A stretch of DNA of 64,000 bases. Source: Burkholderiales bacterium (GTDB lineage Bacteria > Pseudomonadota > Gammaproteobacteria > Burkholderiales > Burkholderiaceae_C). The stretch covers positions 62,001 through 126,000 of the forward strand of contig JADJCH010000002.1 of the NCBI GenBank assembly GCA_016703325.1, read 5' to 3'. Below the pieces are notes generated by a model. It did no database searches, had not been told where the DNA came from, and worked only from the letters and a program-made list of their open reading frames with translations. This document shows positions 43,554 to 52,974 of the stretch, one piece after another. Position 1 is the first letter of the stretch, and every line of letters starts with the position of its first letter. The position numbers were made by a program, and so were the translations under genes.

Positions 43554-44848
43554 CCCCCAAGGCCCTCTTTGAAGCCTGCGACGAACTGCTGCACGAGGTG
43601 CTGCGCTTCGGCCAACCGGCCGATGCGGTGGTGTCCGCCTTCTTCCGCGCACACCGCAGCCTGGGCACCCGCGAGCGCCATACGCTGGCCGAAACGGTCT
43701 ATGCGGTGCTGCGCGAGAAGCTCAAGTACCAGCATCTGGCCAAGAGCGGCAACGGCTCGATCGAGCGGCGGCTGGCCCTGCTGGCCTGGCAGGGCAGCGA
43801 GGCCTTCCTGCGCGCCGCAGCCACGCCGGCCGAGCTGCAGTGGGTGGAGCACAGCCGCAAGGTGGACTTCGGCCACCTGCCGGACGCCCAGCGCGACAGC
43901 CTGCGCCACAACCTGCCCGCCTGGCTGGCCGAGCGGCTGCGGGCCGAACTCGGCGACGGGCCGGGTGGGGACTTCTGGCCGCTGGTCAAGTCTCTGCTGC
44001 TCCCGGCGGGTCTGGACCTGCGCGTCAATGCCCTGAAGGCCAAACGTGACGCGGTGCTGGCTGCGCTGGCCGAAGAGGGGGTGCAGACCCAACCCACCCG
44101 CTGGTCGCCGCTGGGCCTGCGTGCCGAGGGCAAGCCGGCGCTGCACCGCAGTGAGGTGTTCCTGCGCGGCGATGTGGAAGTGCAGGACGAAGGCAGCCAG
44201 CTGCTGGCCCTGCTCACCGAAGCCAGACGCGGCGAAATGGTGGTGGACTTCTGCGCCGGCGCCGGTGGCAAGACCCTGGCACTGGGCGCGATGATGCGCA
44301 ACACCGGCCGCCTGTACGCTTTCGATGTCTCGGCGCACCGCCTGGCGGCGCTGAAGCCGCGGCTGGCACGCAGCGGCCTGTCCAACGTCTACCCGGCGGG
44401 CATCGCCCACGAGCGCGACGAACGCATCAAGCGCCTGTCCGGCAAGATCGACCGGGTGCTGGTGGATGCACCCTGCTCCGGCCTGGGCACCCTGCGCCGC
44501 AACCCGGACCTGAAATGGCGCCAAAGCCCGGAGGCGGTGGCCGAGCTGGTGGCCAAGCAGCAGTCCATCCTCCACGGCGCGGCCCGGCTGGTGAAGCCGG
44601 GCGGCCGGCTGGTCTACGCCACCTGCAGCCTGCTGCGCGCCGAGAACGAGGAGGTTGCCGAGTCCTTCAGCACTTCCCATCCCGAGTGGGTGCTGGTGGA
44701 TGCTGCGGAGATCCTGGCCCGCCAGGGGGTGGAGCAGGCCAGCGAACTGACCCGACCCCTCGCCGCCGAAGGCCCGGGCGTGCTGCGCCTGTGGCCGCAT
44801 CGGCATGGCAGCGACGGCTTCTTTGCGGCGGTGTGGGAGCGGCGCTGA
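43550..44848 (+). CDS. rsmB: RsmB-family 16S rRNA m5C methyltransferase
   Basis: A 432-residue protein with the NusB-like N-terminal domain (about 1-75, with AVVSAFFRAHRSLGTRERHTL) and a C-terminal SAM domain (VVDFCAGAGGKTLAL; DAPCSGLGTLRRNPDLKW with one catalytic Cys; VYATCSLL with the nucleophile Cys). It should methylate 16S rRNA cytidine. It might be an RsmF-like paralogue; the N-terminal domain favours RsmB. Confidence 0.88.
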   Translation: MTPKALFEACDELLHEVLRFGQPADAVVSAFFRAHRSLGTRERHTLAETVYAVLREKLKYQHLAKSGNGSIERRLALLAWQGSEAFLRAAATPAELQWVEHSRKVDFGHLPDAQRDSLRHNLPAWLAERLRAELGDGPGGDFWPLVKSLLLPAGLDLRVNALKAKRDAVLAALAEEGVQTQPTRWSPLGLRAEGKPALHRSEVFLRGDVEVQDEGSQLLALLTEARRGEMVVDFCAGAGGKTLALGAMMRNTGRLYAFDVSAHRLAALKPRLARSGLSNVYPAGIAHERDERIKRLSGKIDRVLVDAPCSGLGTLRRNPDLKWRQSPEAVAELVAKQQSILHGAARLVKPGGRLVYATCSLLRAENEEVAESFSTSHPEWVLVDAAEILARQGVEQASELTRPLAAEGPGVLRLWPHRHGSDGFFAAVWERR

Positions 44849-44993
44849 AAGCAGACGGCTCACGGGTCCCGATGCAGGTTGAGTGCCGCTTCTGGGGGCC
44901 TCTCCCTAGGCTGGGCGGCAGGGGGCGCTTCTAGAATTCGCTGCCTCCGGCCAAGCCGATGTTCCTGTGTCGCCGCCTGCTGAAAGTCTGTCG

Positions 44994-46217
44994 ATGTCCG
45001 AGTTGTCTTCCGCCGGTTCCGCTGTTCTTGCCTGGGCGTCCGGCGGTCTGTTGCAGGCCAGTGGCTGGCAGGTCCTGGCCTTCACCCTGCTGGTCACCCA
45101 CATCACGATTGCTGCGGTGACGATCTTCCTGCATCGTGCGCAGGCCCACCGGGCGCTGGAGCTGCATGCGCTGCCCTCACATTTTTTCCGCTTCTGGCTG
45201 TGGCTGACCACCGGCATGGTCACCAAGGAGTGGGTCGCCATCCACCGCAAGCACCACGCCAAGTGCGAGACCGACGAAGACCCTCACAGTCCGGTGGCGC
45301 ATGGCATCCGCACCGTGCTGCTGCGTGGCAGCGAGCTCTACCGCGCTGAAGCGAAGAACGCCCAGACCCTGGCCAAGTACGGCCACAACACCCCGGACGA
45401 CTGGCTCGAACGCCAGCTCTACAGCCGTTTCACCTGGCACGGGGTGGCGCTGATGCTGGTGGTCGATCTGGCGCTGTTCGGTGCTCTTGGCCTGACGGTG
45501 TGGGCCGTGCAGATGCTGTGGATCCCGATCACCGCCGCAGGCATCATCAACGGCATCGGCCACTGGTGGGGCTACCGCAATTTCGAGGCCGCGGACGCGT
45601 CAACCAACGTGTCGCCTTGGGGGCTGATCATCGGCGGCGAGGAGCTGCACAACAACCACCACACCTACCCGACCTCGGCCAAGCTGTCGGTCAAGCCCTT
45701 CGAGTTCGACATCGGCTGGGGCTACATCCGGTTGATGGAGCTGCTGGGCATGGCGCAGGTGCGCAAAATGCCGCCGCTGCTCAAGCTGGGCACGCCCAAA
45801 CCGGTGGCCGACCGGCAGACGCTGGAGGCGTTGATCGCCCACCGCTACGAGGTGATGGCCAGCTATGCGCGCCAGCTCCAGCAGGTCTGTGCCGACGAGC
45901 TGGGCCGCCTGAAGGCGCAGGGCGCCCAGAACACCCAGCGCTGGGCCGACATGCGCCTGGCGCTGCGCTGGCTGCACCGGGATGTCGAGAAGATTCCCGC
46001 GGCCCTGCGTGCCCAGGTGGACAGTGCCTGCGACCAGAGTGCGGCGCTCACCAAGCTGGTGGCGATGCGCGAGGAGTTGCGCGCCCTGTGGACACGCACC
46101 AATGTGTCGGCCGAGCAACTGGTCGCGGATCTGCAGGCCTGGTGCCGCAGGGCCGAGGACAGTGGCATTGCCAGCCTGCAGGAGTTCGCGCGGCAGTTGC
46201 GTGCGGCGCAGGCCTGA
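44994..46217 (+). CDS. Membrane fatty acid desaturase (DesA/acyl-CoA delta-9 type)
   Basis: A 407-residue protein with four hydrophobic helices and the three His boxes of di-iron desaturases: HRAQAHR, HRKHH and HNNHH (plus GHWWGYRN). It introduces a cis double bond into membrane acyl chains. After the last box, about residues 280-407 form a soluble helical extension (HRYEVMASYARQLQQVC and following) not needed for the core reaction but seen in many proteobacterial members. ATG 44994 is the likely start; an upstream in-frame GTG adds nine residues. Confidence 0.9.
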   Translation: MSELSSAGSAVLAWASGGLLQASGWQVLAFTLLVTHITIAAVTIFLHRAQAHRALELHALPSHFFRFWLWLTTGMVTKEWVAIHRKHHAKCETDEDPHSPVAHGIRTVLLRGSELYRAEAKNAQTLAKYGHNTPDDWLERQLYSRFTWHGVALMLVVDLALFGALGLTVWAVQMLWIPITAAGIINGIGHWWGYRNFEAADASTNVSPWGLIIGGEELHNNHHTYPTSAKLSVKPFEFDIGWGYIRLMELLGMAQVRKMPPLLKLGTPKPVADRQTLEALIAHRYEVMASYARQLQQVCADELGRLKAQGAQNTQRWADMRLALRWLHRDVEKIPAALRAQVDSACDQSAALTKLVAMREELRALWTRTNVSAEQLVADLQAWCRRAEDSGIASLQEFARQLRAAQA

Positions 46218-46265
46218 TCGCTGACTGCCAGATGCCCTTGCGCAGTGCGCCGGGCTGAAAGGTTG

Positions 46266-48095
46266 TCAGGCTGCTGCGGCGCCTGGCCAGGCGGTCCAAT
46301 CGATCGGCGGAGCTGACCGGGGCGGACCCATTCCGGCAGGGGTGGCGTCTGCCGCGTCGGTCGGGTCGGTTGCGGACAGGGTGTCCGGCGACGCGTCTCG
46401 CAACTTTTCCCGGGTGAGGTCAAAGAGGCAGAGGGCGTCCTCAAACGCCTGCAACGAGAGCCGCGGGTGGGTTCCGGGCAGCAGCCAGGGCTGCAGGCAG
46501 GCCAGTGCCTGGTCAGGCAGATCCCACACGGCCGACAGCTCGGCCAGGCCGAGCTCGTGATCCAACTCCCAGCCCAACTCGGGTGCGGACAGGCTGCGCT
46601 GTGACAGCAGCGGCACCCGCAGGTTGAACAGGGCTTCCAGCTGGGCGGCGACGCGGTCGTGGTTCGCCTCTTGCTGGAGATGGCGATAGAGCTCCAGCAG
46701 GCGCAGCAGCAGTCGGGGGTTTTTGCCGGGTCGGCTCTGCAGGGCATGCTCCAGCAGCGCGATGCAGGCACCGTGGTAGCCGTCGCGGGCCATCTGGTCC
46801 AGGCGCTCGATGGCTTCCGACCGGGACGGGGCGTCCAGGTCGGGCTGGCCGAAGTCGGCTGCGGCCCAGAGGCTGTGCTCCTCGTGACCCCGGGCCGTGA
46901 TGGCCTCGCGGTCTGTGGCGGGCCAGTCCAGACTGAGATCTTTGACGGGTGGATCGTCCTCCGGCGGCTGTCCGGGTTGGCCGATCGGAGCCTGAGCGGC
47001 GAGGGATCCCAGGGGAGTTCCGTGGGAAGTATGGGTTGCCGTTGCCGCGGCCTCGGCAGGAAGCGACTCTTCGGCGGTGCTGTTTTCCGTTGCGTGGAAC
47101 GCTGGCTCCTGACGTCGCTGCCGGGCCGAAGTTCGAGGTGCGGGGGCGGTGGGAGCCAACGAGGCTGTGTGGCCGGGTCTCAGCTTGGGCGAACGGGCAG
47201 GTTGGGGCGCAACCGGGGTCCAGCGCGGCAGCTGGTGCTCACGCCACAGCCTGAACAGTGCTGCAGCCGCCAGCAACCCGGCCGCACCCAGCAGGGCGCT
47301 GGTCCACTGTGTCGGCAACTGTTCCTGCTGGCGCTCGAGACGCAACTGCAGTGTGGCCATCTGGGCACGGGCCTGCTGTTGGTCCTGGCGGAGTTGCCGC
47401 AACTCACTGTCCCAGGTGCTGCGCTCCGGTGAAGATCCAGGCTGAAGTGCGGGGGTGGCGCTGGGGGCCTGCAGCAGCAATGCCGCCACGGCCTGGGCGA
47501 TGGCCCGCACCTGGTCTTCGCGCAACGGCTGGGCGGATGGGCTGGATCCGGCCGTGTCCAACTGCAGTCGGTCGGCCTGGCGGGGTGGGTCCGGGGCCTT
47601 CCTCGCGGTGGACGCTGACCGTGGGGAAAGGCTGCTCAGGGCGCTGGTGGCGCTGGTGGCGCTGCCGGCGGTGCTCGGCTTTGACAGGGCGTTCTGTGGA
47701 CCTCCTGCTTCAGGTGCCACCAGGATGCTGAACTCGCGGTTCAGTGTGGCACCGCAATTCAGAGCGACCCGTGCACTCACGATCGGTTCGAGCACGGGTG
47801 TGTTGCTGCGGATCTCCAGCAGGGCCTTGCCCTGTTCGGCCAGGGGGCGCAACTGCAGCTCATCGACGGGCAGCGGCAGCGCATCCTCGCCAGGTGTAGA
47901 GAGGTGAACTTCGAGGCACTCAGCCTTCAAGAGGGACGGGTCCAGGTCAAAGGGGCGGACCTGCCAGCGCAGCAGCAGTGGTCGCCCGATCTGGGCCTGT
48001 TCGTGCACCAGTTCGATGGACTGAGCGTCAACCTCCGGGCTGCCGAGACAGCCGGTCAGGAAGGCGAGAACCCAGGCGGCGAGGCGTTGCAGCAT
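46266..48095 (-). CDS. FimV-like inner membrane/TPR protein
   Basis: A 609-residue protein with FimV-type layout: secretion signal (about 1-24; LTGC at the cleavage region looks like a lipobox), extracytoplasmic domain (about 25-165), Gln-rich coiled coil (RQLRQDQQQARAQMATLQL), one membrane helix (TSALLGAAGLLAAAALFRLW), then a low-complexity cytoplasmic linker and TPR-like C-terminal helices. FimV organises polar twitching and peptidoglycan-linked complexes. Sequence identity to FimV was not tested, so the name is by architecture. GGAGG precedes the ATG at 48095. Confidence 0.6.
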   Translation of the reverse strand: MLQRLAAWVLAFLTGCLGSPEVDAQSIELVHEQAQIGRPLLLRWQVRPFDLDPSLLKAECLEVHLSTPGEDALPLPVDELQLRPLAEQGKALLEIRSNTPVLEPIVSARVALNCGATLNREFSILVAPEAGGPQNALSKPSTAGSATSATSALSSLSPRSASTARKAPDPPRQADRLQLDTAGSSPSAQPLREDQVRAIAQAVAALLLQAPSATPALQPGSSPERSTWDSELRQLRQDQQQARAQMATLQLRLERQQEQLPTQWTSALLGAAGLLAAAALFRLWREHQLPRWTPVAPQPARSPKLRPGHTASLAPTAPAPRTSARQRRQEPAFHATENSTAEESLPAEAAATATHTSHGTPLGSLAAQAPIGQPGQPPEDDPPVKDLSLDWPATDREAITARGHEEHSLWAAADFGQPDLDAPSRSEAIERLDQMARDGYHGACIALLEHALQSRPGKNPRLLLRLLELYRHLQQEANHDRVAAQLEALFNLRVPLLSQRSLSAPELGWELDHELGLAELSAVWDLPDQALACLQPWLLPGTHPRLSLQAFEDALCLFDLTREKLRDASPDTLSATDPTDAADATPAGMGPPRSAPPIDWTAWPGAAAA

Positions 48096-48225
48096 GCGTC
48101 CTCCCTGCAGCGTCGAAGGTCGGAAGTGACCGTTGCCGAACTGTAGACAGACCGGCACGCCCATGTCCATCGGCGTGAAGAGTGCACACTTTTTGGGGAT
48201 ACCCGATTCCGATTTTTCAACCCCC

Positions 48226-48269
48226 CAAAACAAAACACCCGCCGCGGCGGGTTGCCGGGGGCGGGTGTT
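48226..48269 (-). terminator. Terminator after rpmG
   Basis: On the minus strand AACACCCGCC pairs with GGCGGGTGTT around a GC-rich loop, followed by TTTGTTTTGG. It closes the rpmB-rpmG unit. Confidence 0.75.
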
Positions 48270-48302
48270 GGGGAACGTGGCGCACTCAGTGAGCGCGCAG
48301 GT

Positions 48303-48473
48303 TCACTTGAGCTTCACTTCCTTGTACAGGACGTGCTTGCGGGCCTTCGGATCGAACTTCATGAATTCCAGCTTTTCGGGCGTGGTCTTCTTGTTCTTGG
48401 CCGTGGTGTAGAAATGGCCAGTGCCCGCCGTGGACTCCAGCTTGATTTTTTCGCGTCCGCCTTTGGCTGCCAT
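48303..48473 (-). CDS. rpmG: Ribosomal protein bL33
   Basis: A 56-residue protein (MAAKGGREKIKLESTAGTGH and onward, ending KHVLYKEVKLK), the normal L33 length. It has no CXXC pairs, so it is the zinc-independent form. It starts 17 nt after rpmB, the usual rpmB-rpmG order. Confidence 0.96.
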   Translation of the reverse strand: MAAKGGREKIKLESTAGTGHFYTTAKNKKTTPEKLEFMKFDPKARKHVLYKEVKLK

Positions 48474-48490
48474 GGTGCGTTACCTCCGGA

Positions 48491-48724
48491 TCACAGTTCA
48501 CCGCGGGCACGCAGGTCGGAAACGACCTGATCAATGCCCACCTTGTCGATCAGTCGCAGAGCCGCGTTGCTGATGCGCAGGCGCACCCAGCGGTTCTCGC
48601 TCTCGAGCCAGAAGCGACGGTACTGCAGGTTCGGCAGGAAGCGACGCTTCGTTTTGTTGTTGGCATGGGACACATTGTTCCCCACCATCGGGCGCTTGCC
48701 CGTGACTTGACAGACGCGTGCCAT
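48491..48724 (-). CDS. rpmB: Ribosomal protein bL28
   Basis: A 77-residue large-subunit protein: MARVCQVTGKRPMVGNNVSH, then NNKTKRRFLPNLQ and the SENRWVRLRISNAALR segment. It has a single N-terminal Cys and no zinc-binding CXXC set. It is the first gene of the rpmB-rpmG operon, driven by the sigma-70 promoter at 48906-48935. Confidence 0.97.
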   Translation of the reverse strand: MARVCQVTGKRPMVGNNVSHANNKTKRRFLPNLQYRRFWLESENRWVRLRISNAALRLIDKVGIDQVVSDLRARGEL

Positions 48725-48905
48725 GACGCTTCTCCACACAGTTTCGATGCGACCCGCAGCGCAGGCCAAAACCTCGAGCAGACCCTCCGCCAGCGGATGG
48801 TCTTCAAGAAGACTGCACACCGTGCCCGGTGCGCATTGCCTGATGCCGGCCCTTCCGGGAGTCGTTTGACCCCAGGTCCAGACGCCTGATTGCGGCAAAA
48901 CGCAG

Positions 48906-48935
48906 ATTATAGACAGGTCTTGCTGCGGTGTTCAA
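48906..48935 (-). promoter_or_regulatory. Sigma-70 promoter of rpmB-rpmG
   Basis: Read leftward: TTGAAC (48935-48930), 18-bp spacer, perfect TATAAT (48911-48906), giving a 5' leader of about 175 nt before rpmB. Confidence 0.75.
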
Positions 48936-48952
48936 GCCACACCGCGTTGGCT

Positions 48953-49921
48953 TCAGTGGCCGCCCTGCTCCAGGAAGCGCTGGGCGTCGAGGGCGGCCAT
49001 GCAGCCGGTTCCAGCGCTGGTGATGGCCTGGCGGTAGACATGGTCCTGCACATCGCCGGCGGCAAAAATGCCTGGCACGCTGGTCATGGTCGCAAAACCT
49101 TCCAGCCCGCCACGGGAGACGATGTAACCGTCCTTCATGTCCAGCTGGCCCTGGAAGATGTCGGTGTTGGGGTGGTGGCCGATGGCGATGAAGCAGCCGC
49201 GCACCGTCAGGTCCCGGGTGCTGCCGTCCACCGTGCTCTTCAGGCGCACGCCGGTGACACCACTGGGGTCGCCCAGCACTTCGTCCAGGGTCTGGAACAG
49301 GTGCAGCTCCATCTTGCCGGCGGCCACCTTCTCATGCAGCTTGTCGATCATGATCGCCTCGGCACGGAACTTGTCGCGGCGGTGGATCAGATGCACCTTG
49401 GCGGCGATGTTGCTTAAGTACAGCGCTTCCTCAACCGCCGTGTTGCCGCCGCCCACCACGCAGACCTGATCGCCGCGGTAGAAGAAGCCGTCACAGGTCG
49501 CACAGCCGCTCACACCCCGGCCCATGAAAGCCTGCTCGGAAGGCAGTCCGAGGTACTTGGCGCTCGCACCGGTGGCGATGATGAGCGTGTCGCAGGTGTA
49601 GCTGCCGCTGTCACCGGTCAGGGTAAACGGGCGGCGGGTGAAGTCGACGCTCTGGATGTGGTCGAACACCATCTGCGTGTTGAAGCGCTCGGCGTGCTGC
49701 TGAAAGCGCTGCATCAGGTCCGGCCCCATCACGCCGGCCACGTCGGCAGGCCAGTTGTCCACCTCGGTGGTGGTCATCAGCTGACCGCCCTGGGCCATGC
49801 CGGTGATCAACACCGGCTGGAGGTTGGCGCGGGCAGCGTAGATCGCGGCCGTGTAGCCGGCCGGACCAGAGCCGAGGATCAATACTTGGGCATGCAGGAT
49901 CGGTGAGGTGGAGGAAGGCAT
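48953..49921 (-). CDS. trxB: Thioredoxin reductase
   Basis: A 322-residue flavoprotein: FAD-binding LILGSGPAGYTAAIYAARAN, redox-active CATC in SGCATCDGFFYRG, NADPH-binding VVGGGNTAVEEALYLS, and C-terminal FAAGDVQDHVYRQA. It reduces thioredoxin with NADPH. ATG 49921 gives the standard N-terminus; longer readings extend into the promoter region. Possible partner of the redox protein at 3531. Confidence 0.96.
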   Translation of the reverse strand: MPSSTSPILHAQVLILGSGPAGYTAAIYAARANLQPVLITGMAQGGQLMTTTEVDNWPADVAGVMGPDLMQRFQQHAERFNTQMVFDHIQSVDFTRRPFTLTGDSGSYTCDTLIIATGASAKYLGLPSEQAFMGRGVSGCATCDGFFYRGDQVCVVGGGNTAVEEALYLSNIAAKVHLIHRRDKFRAEAIMIDKLHEKVAAGKMELHLFQTLDEVLGDPSGVTGVRLKSTVDGSTRDLTVRGCFIAIGHHPNTDIFQGQLDMKDGYIVSRGGLEGFATMTSVPGIFAAGDVQDHVYRQAITSAGTGCMAALDAQRFLEQGGH

Positions 49922-50255
49922 GGTGCGGGCAGTGGAGGGGTCAGAAGCCTGAACGGGTCGCCACACGGTGGCCGAGACATCCACCTGCCAGCGGACAGTA
50001 GCAGCGCTGAAACACGGTTTATCAAATCCGGTCCAGAACGCTGTTCAATTCAGGGGATGTTCGGTTAGAGTGCGCGACGCGTCGGCGTGTCGCAACAAGA
50101 TTCGGCACTGAGGATAACCGCTGCCGCGGGGAACTGCAGTGGCGAGTCGTTGCCAGCGGTGTCCGGGGGAATCTGTGAACGGGCGCTGGCAATCCAACGG
50201 CATGGGCCGACTTCAATCGCAACGATAGAAAACCACCCGAAGCAGGAGTGCCCTG
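49922..50255. other. Divergent intergenic region trxB / Crp-family regulator
   Basis: There is no credible coding sequence in these 334 nt. It must hold the promoters of leftward trxB and the rightward regulator. A TTGATA...TACTGT pair (about 50024-49998, 19-nt spacing) may serve trxB, and GATAGA near 50225 may be the -10 of the regulator gene. An imperfect palindrome around 50075 (GCGCGACGCGTCGGCGTGTCGC) could be an operator. Confidence 0.4.
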
Positions 50256-50924
50256 ATGGCGATGCTCTCGAACCACGAGTTGATCCGGCGCGTGCCGATC
50301 TTTTCCATGCTCACCAATGAACAGGCGCAGACCATCGCCGACGGGGTGGGCAAGCGGCGGTACCGCCGTGGCGAAATCATCGTGGAACAGGGGCGCAAGT
50401 CCGATGCGCTGTTCATCCTGCTGTCGGGGCGTGCGCGCGTCATCACTTCGGACGCAAGGGGCCGCGAGGTCATCCTCGCGGTGCTGGAGCCCGGCGACTA
50501 CCTGGGCGAGATGAGCCTGATCGATGGTGAACCCCATTCCGCTACCGTCCGTGCGGAGGTTCAGACCGACGTGCTTGTGCTGGGGCGCACCGAGTTCAGT
50601 GCCTGCCTGCCTGAGAGCGGCAGTCTGTCCTACTCCATCCTGCGTGGGCTCGTGGCACGACTGCGCAATGCCGACCGGCAGATCGAGTCGCTGGCGCTGC
50701 TGGACGTCTACGGCCGCGTGGCGCGCGCGCTGCTGGACATGGCCAGCGAAGAAGAGGGCCAGCGCATCATCCGCAGCAAGGTGTCTCGCCAGGACCTGGC
50801 CAAGGTGGTCGGCGCCTCCCGCGAAATGGTCAGCCGCGTCATGAAGGATCTGGAGGAGCGTGGCCTCATCGAGACTCAGGAAAACGGCTGGGTGGTGCTG
50901 ACCGACCGGCTGTCCGCCCGCTGA
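50256..50924 (+). CDS. Crp/Fnr-family transcriptional regulator
   Basis: A 222-residue protein: cyclic-nucleotide-binding fold (about 14-130), dimer helix (LVARLRNADRQIESLALLDVYGRVARAL) and C-terminal HTH (SRQDLAKVVGASREMVSRVMKDLEERGLI). No N-terminal cysteine cluster, so it is not an oxygen-sensing FNR. In the phosphate-binding cassette (GEMSLIDGEPHSATV) the cAMP-contacting Arg of Crp is His, so another effector is possible. It diverges from trxB. Confidence 0.88.
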   Translation: MAMLSNHELIRRVPIFSMLTNEQAQTIADGVGKRRYRRGEIIVEQGRKSDALFILLSGRARVITSDARGREVILAVLEPGDYLGEMSLIDGEPHSATVRAEVQTDVLVLGRTEFSACLPESGSLSYSILRGLVARLRNADRQIESLALLDVYGRVARALLDMASEEEGQRIIRSKVSRQDLAKVVGASREMVSRVMKDLEERGLIETQENGWVVLTDRLSAR

Positions 50925-50990
50925 TCGCACCGTTTCGGCAGCCCATCCCGTCGCGCCGGCACCTGTCAGGGTGTGCGGCGCGATGTGCTT

Positions 50991-51881
50991 TCAGGCCGGC
51001 GCCTGTCCGCCGGTGCGCAGCGTCAATTCGTCTGCACAGCGCTTGAGCTGCTGGCCGATCGCACCTTCGCTTCGTGCGTCGAAGGTCGCGCTGGGCCCGA
51101 CCAGGGTGAGGGCCAGCACGATGCGTCCCTGCGCATCGAACACCGGTGCAGCCAGGGCACTGACGCCGACCACCGCTTCATCCACGACGGCGCCCAATCC
51201 GCCCGCGCGCACGCGTTGCAGTTCCTGCTCGAAGGCGGCGTCCAGGCCGGGGCTGGGGTGCCCGGGCGTGGCGGGCAGCGCGGCTGGGCCTTGCTCGCTG
51301 CGATGCCGTTCGGTGGCCTGAGCCCAGGCCGCTTCGGCGGCCAGGGCGGCGGTCACCGTCGCGCGCGGCAGATACGCGGCAAACACCTTGCCGGTGGCGG
51401 TGCCGCGCAGGCTCATCACCATGCCGTGGCGCATCGCCACATGCACCGGCGACGGGGCGTATTCCACCCGCACGATGGCCGGCCCCCGGTTGCCCCACAC
51501 CGCCAGCGCGACGGTGTGGCCGGATTCCAGTGCCAGGCCGGCCATGCGCTCGCTCGCCAGGCGCAGCGGATCAAACTGCTGCAGGCCGATCAGCCCGAGT
51601 TGCAGTGCCAGCGGTCCGAGTCCATAGTGGCCGCTGGCCGGCTGCTGTTCGATCAGGCCCAGCTTGGCAAAACTGACCAGGTAGGGGTGGGCCTTGCCGG
51701 GCACCATGCCGGCTTCTCTCGCCAGGTCCTTCAGCGCCATCGGCCGGCCCTGCTGCACCAGGGCGCGCAGCAACTGCCCGCCCACCTCGATGCTCTGGAT
51801 GCCGCGCTGCGGACGGCTGTCGCTTCTGTCATCGGCGTCGTCGCTCGCGGTTCCACCGGCCTCGGATCGTGGAGATGCCAT
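50991..51881 (-). CDS. IclR-family transcriptional regulator
   Basis: A 296-residue regulator with a disordered leader, N-terminal winged helix (GIQSIEVGGQLLRALVQQGRPMALKDLAREAGM and following) and a C-terminal IclR effector domain (GTATGKVFAAYLP, GVSALAAPVFD). An insertion of about 25 Pro/Gly-rich residues sits in the effector domain (about 200-222). It diverges from the MBL-fumarylacetoacetase genes over a 115-bp gap with tandem repeats, so it probably controls them; IclR proteins often govern aromatic catabolism. Confidence 0.88.
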   Translation of the reverse strand: MASPRSEAGGTASDDADDRSDSRPQRGIQSIEVGGQLLRALVQQGRPMALKDLAREAGMVPGKAHPYLVSFAKLGLIEQQPASGHYGLGPLALQLGLIGLQQFDPLRLASERMAGLALESGHTVALAVWGNRGPAIVRVEYAPSPVHVAMRHGMVMSLRGTATGKVFAAYLPRATVTAALAAEAAWAQATERHRSEQGPAALPATPGHPSPGLDAAFEQELQRVRAGGLGAVVDEAVVGVSALAAPVFDAQGRIVLALTLVGPSATFDARSEGAIGQQLKRCADELTLRTGGQAPA

Positions 51882-51887
51882 TGTTCG

Positions 51888-51950
51888 TTAGACATCGTTG
51901 AATTCGTTGATTATCATCGGATCCGTTTTAGACATGGTCGAATTGATTAG
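51888..51950. promoter_or_regulatory. Tandem operator-like repeats between the IclR and MBL genes
   Basis: TTAGACAT-CGTTGAATT (51888-51904) recurs as TTAGACAT-GGTCGAATT (51928-51944), 15 of 17 positions identical, 40 bp apart (about four helical turns, same face). AT-rich in a GC-rich context. Likely IclR-dimer sites covering the divergent promoters. Confidence 0.6.
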
Positions 51951-51996
51951 ATGATCTTCGGCCCGTGTTCGAACTCATTCCTCCGAGGAGACCTGC

Positions 51997-52968
51997 ATGA
52001 ATGCCCCGACCAAGACCTTCGCCTCCGCCGCCGACCTGGAAGAGAAGAAGGTCAGCTTCGAGAAGCTGTCCGATCACGCCTATGCGTACACCGCCGAGGG
52101 CGACCCGAACACCGGCATCGTGATCGGCGACGACGCGGTGATGGTGATCGACACCCAGGCCACGCCCGTGATGGCGGCCGACGTGATCCGCCGCATCCGC
52201 GAGGTCACCGACAAGCCGATCCAGTACGTCTGCCTGAGCCACTACCACGCGGTGCGGGTGCTGGGCGCCTCGGCCTACATGGCTGAGGGCGGCGAACACA
52301 TCATCGCCAGCCAGGACACCTATGACCTGATCGTCGAGCGCGGCGAGCAGGACAAGGCCAGCGAGATCGGCCGCTTCCCGCGCCTGTTCCGCAATGTCGA
52401 GAGCGTGCCCGCCGGCCTCACCTGGCCCACCATCACCTTCACCGGCAAGATGACGCTGTGGCTGGGCAAGCTGGAAGTGCAGATCCTGCAGCTCGGCCGC
52501 GGCCACACCAAGGGCGACACGGTGGTCTGGCTGCCGCAGGACCGGGTGCTGTTCTCCGGCGACCTGGTCGAGTTCGACGCCACCCCCTACGCCGGTGACG
52601 CCTACTTCCAGGACTGGCCGCAGACGCTGCGCAACATCGCGGCGCTCCAGCCCGAGAAGCTCGTGCCCGGCCGTGGCCCGGCGCTGAAGAACGCGGCCGA
52701 GGTGCAGGCCGGCCTGGAGGGCACGCGCGCCTTCGTCAGCGACCTCTTCGCCAGCGTCAAGGCCGGTGCCGCCGAGGGCAAGGCCCTGCGCGCGGTCTAC
52801 GAGGAGACCTTCGCCAAGCTGCAGCCCAAGTACGGCCAGTGGGTGATCTTCAACCACTGCATGCCGTTTGACGTCACCCGCGCCTACGACGAGGCCACCC
52901 AGTTCCCCGACCCGCGCATCTGGACCGCCGAGCGCGACGTACAGATGTGGCAGGCGCTGGAAGGCTGA
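51997..52968 (+). CDS. MBL-fold protein with altered metal site
   Basis: A 323-residue metallo-beta-lactamase-fold protein. The usual HxHxDH motif reads SHYHAVR: H82 and H84 are kept, while Asp and the last His are V86 and R87. H170 (GRGHTKGD) and D189 (FSGDLVEF) are kept, but the GHG near the end is GRG (R226). A two-metal site is therefore unlikely; one metal or none may remain. The frame is intact and AGGAG precedes the ATG, so this is a divergent functional protein, not a decaying one. It lies 6 nt before fumarylacetoacetase. The substrate is unknown. Confidence 0.82.
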   Translation: MNAPTKTFASAADLEEKKVSFEKLSDHAYAYTAEGDPNTGIVIGDDAVMVIDTQATPVMAADVIRRIREVTDKPIQYVCLSHYHAVRVLGASAYMAEGGEHIIASQDTYDLIVERGEQDKASEIGRFPRLFRNVESVPAGLTWPTITFTGKMTLWLGKLEVQILQLGRGHTKGDTVVWLPQDRVLFSGDLVEFDATPYAGDAYFQDWPQTLRNIAALQPEKLVPGRGPALKNAAEVQAGLEGTRAFVSDLFASVKAGAAEGKALRAVYEETFAKLQPKYGQWVIFNHCMPFDVTRAYDEATQFPDPRIWTAERDVQMWQALEG

Positions 52969-52974
52969 GCGGCC

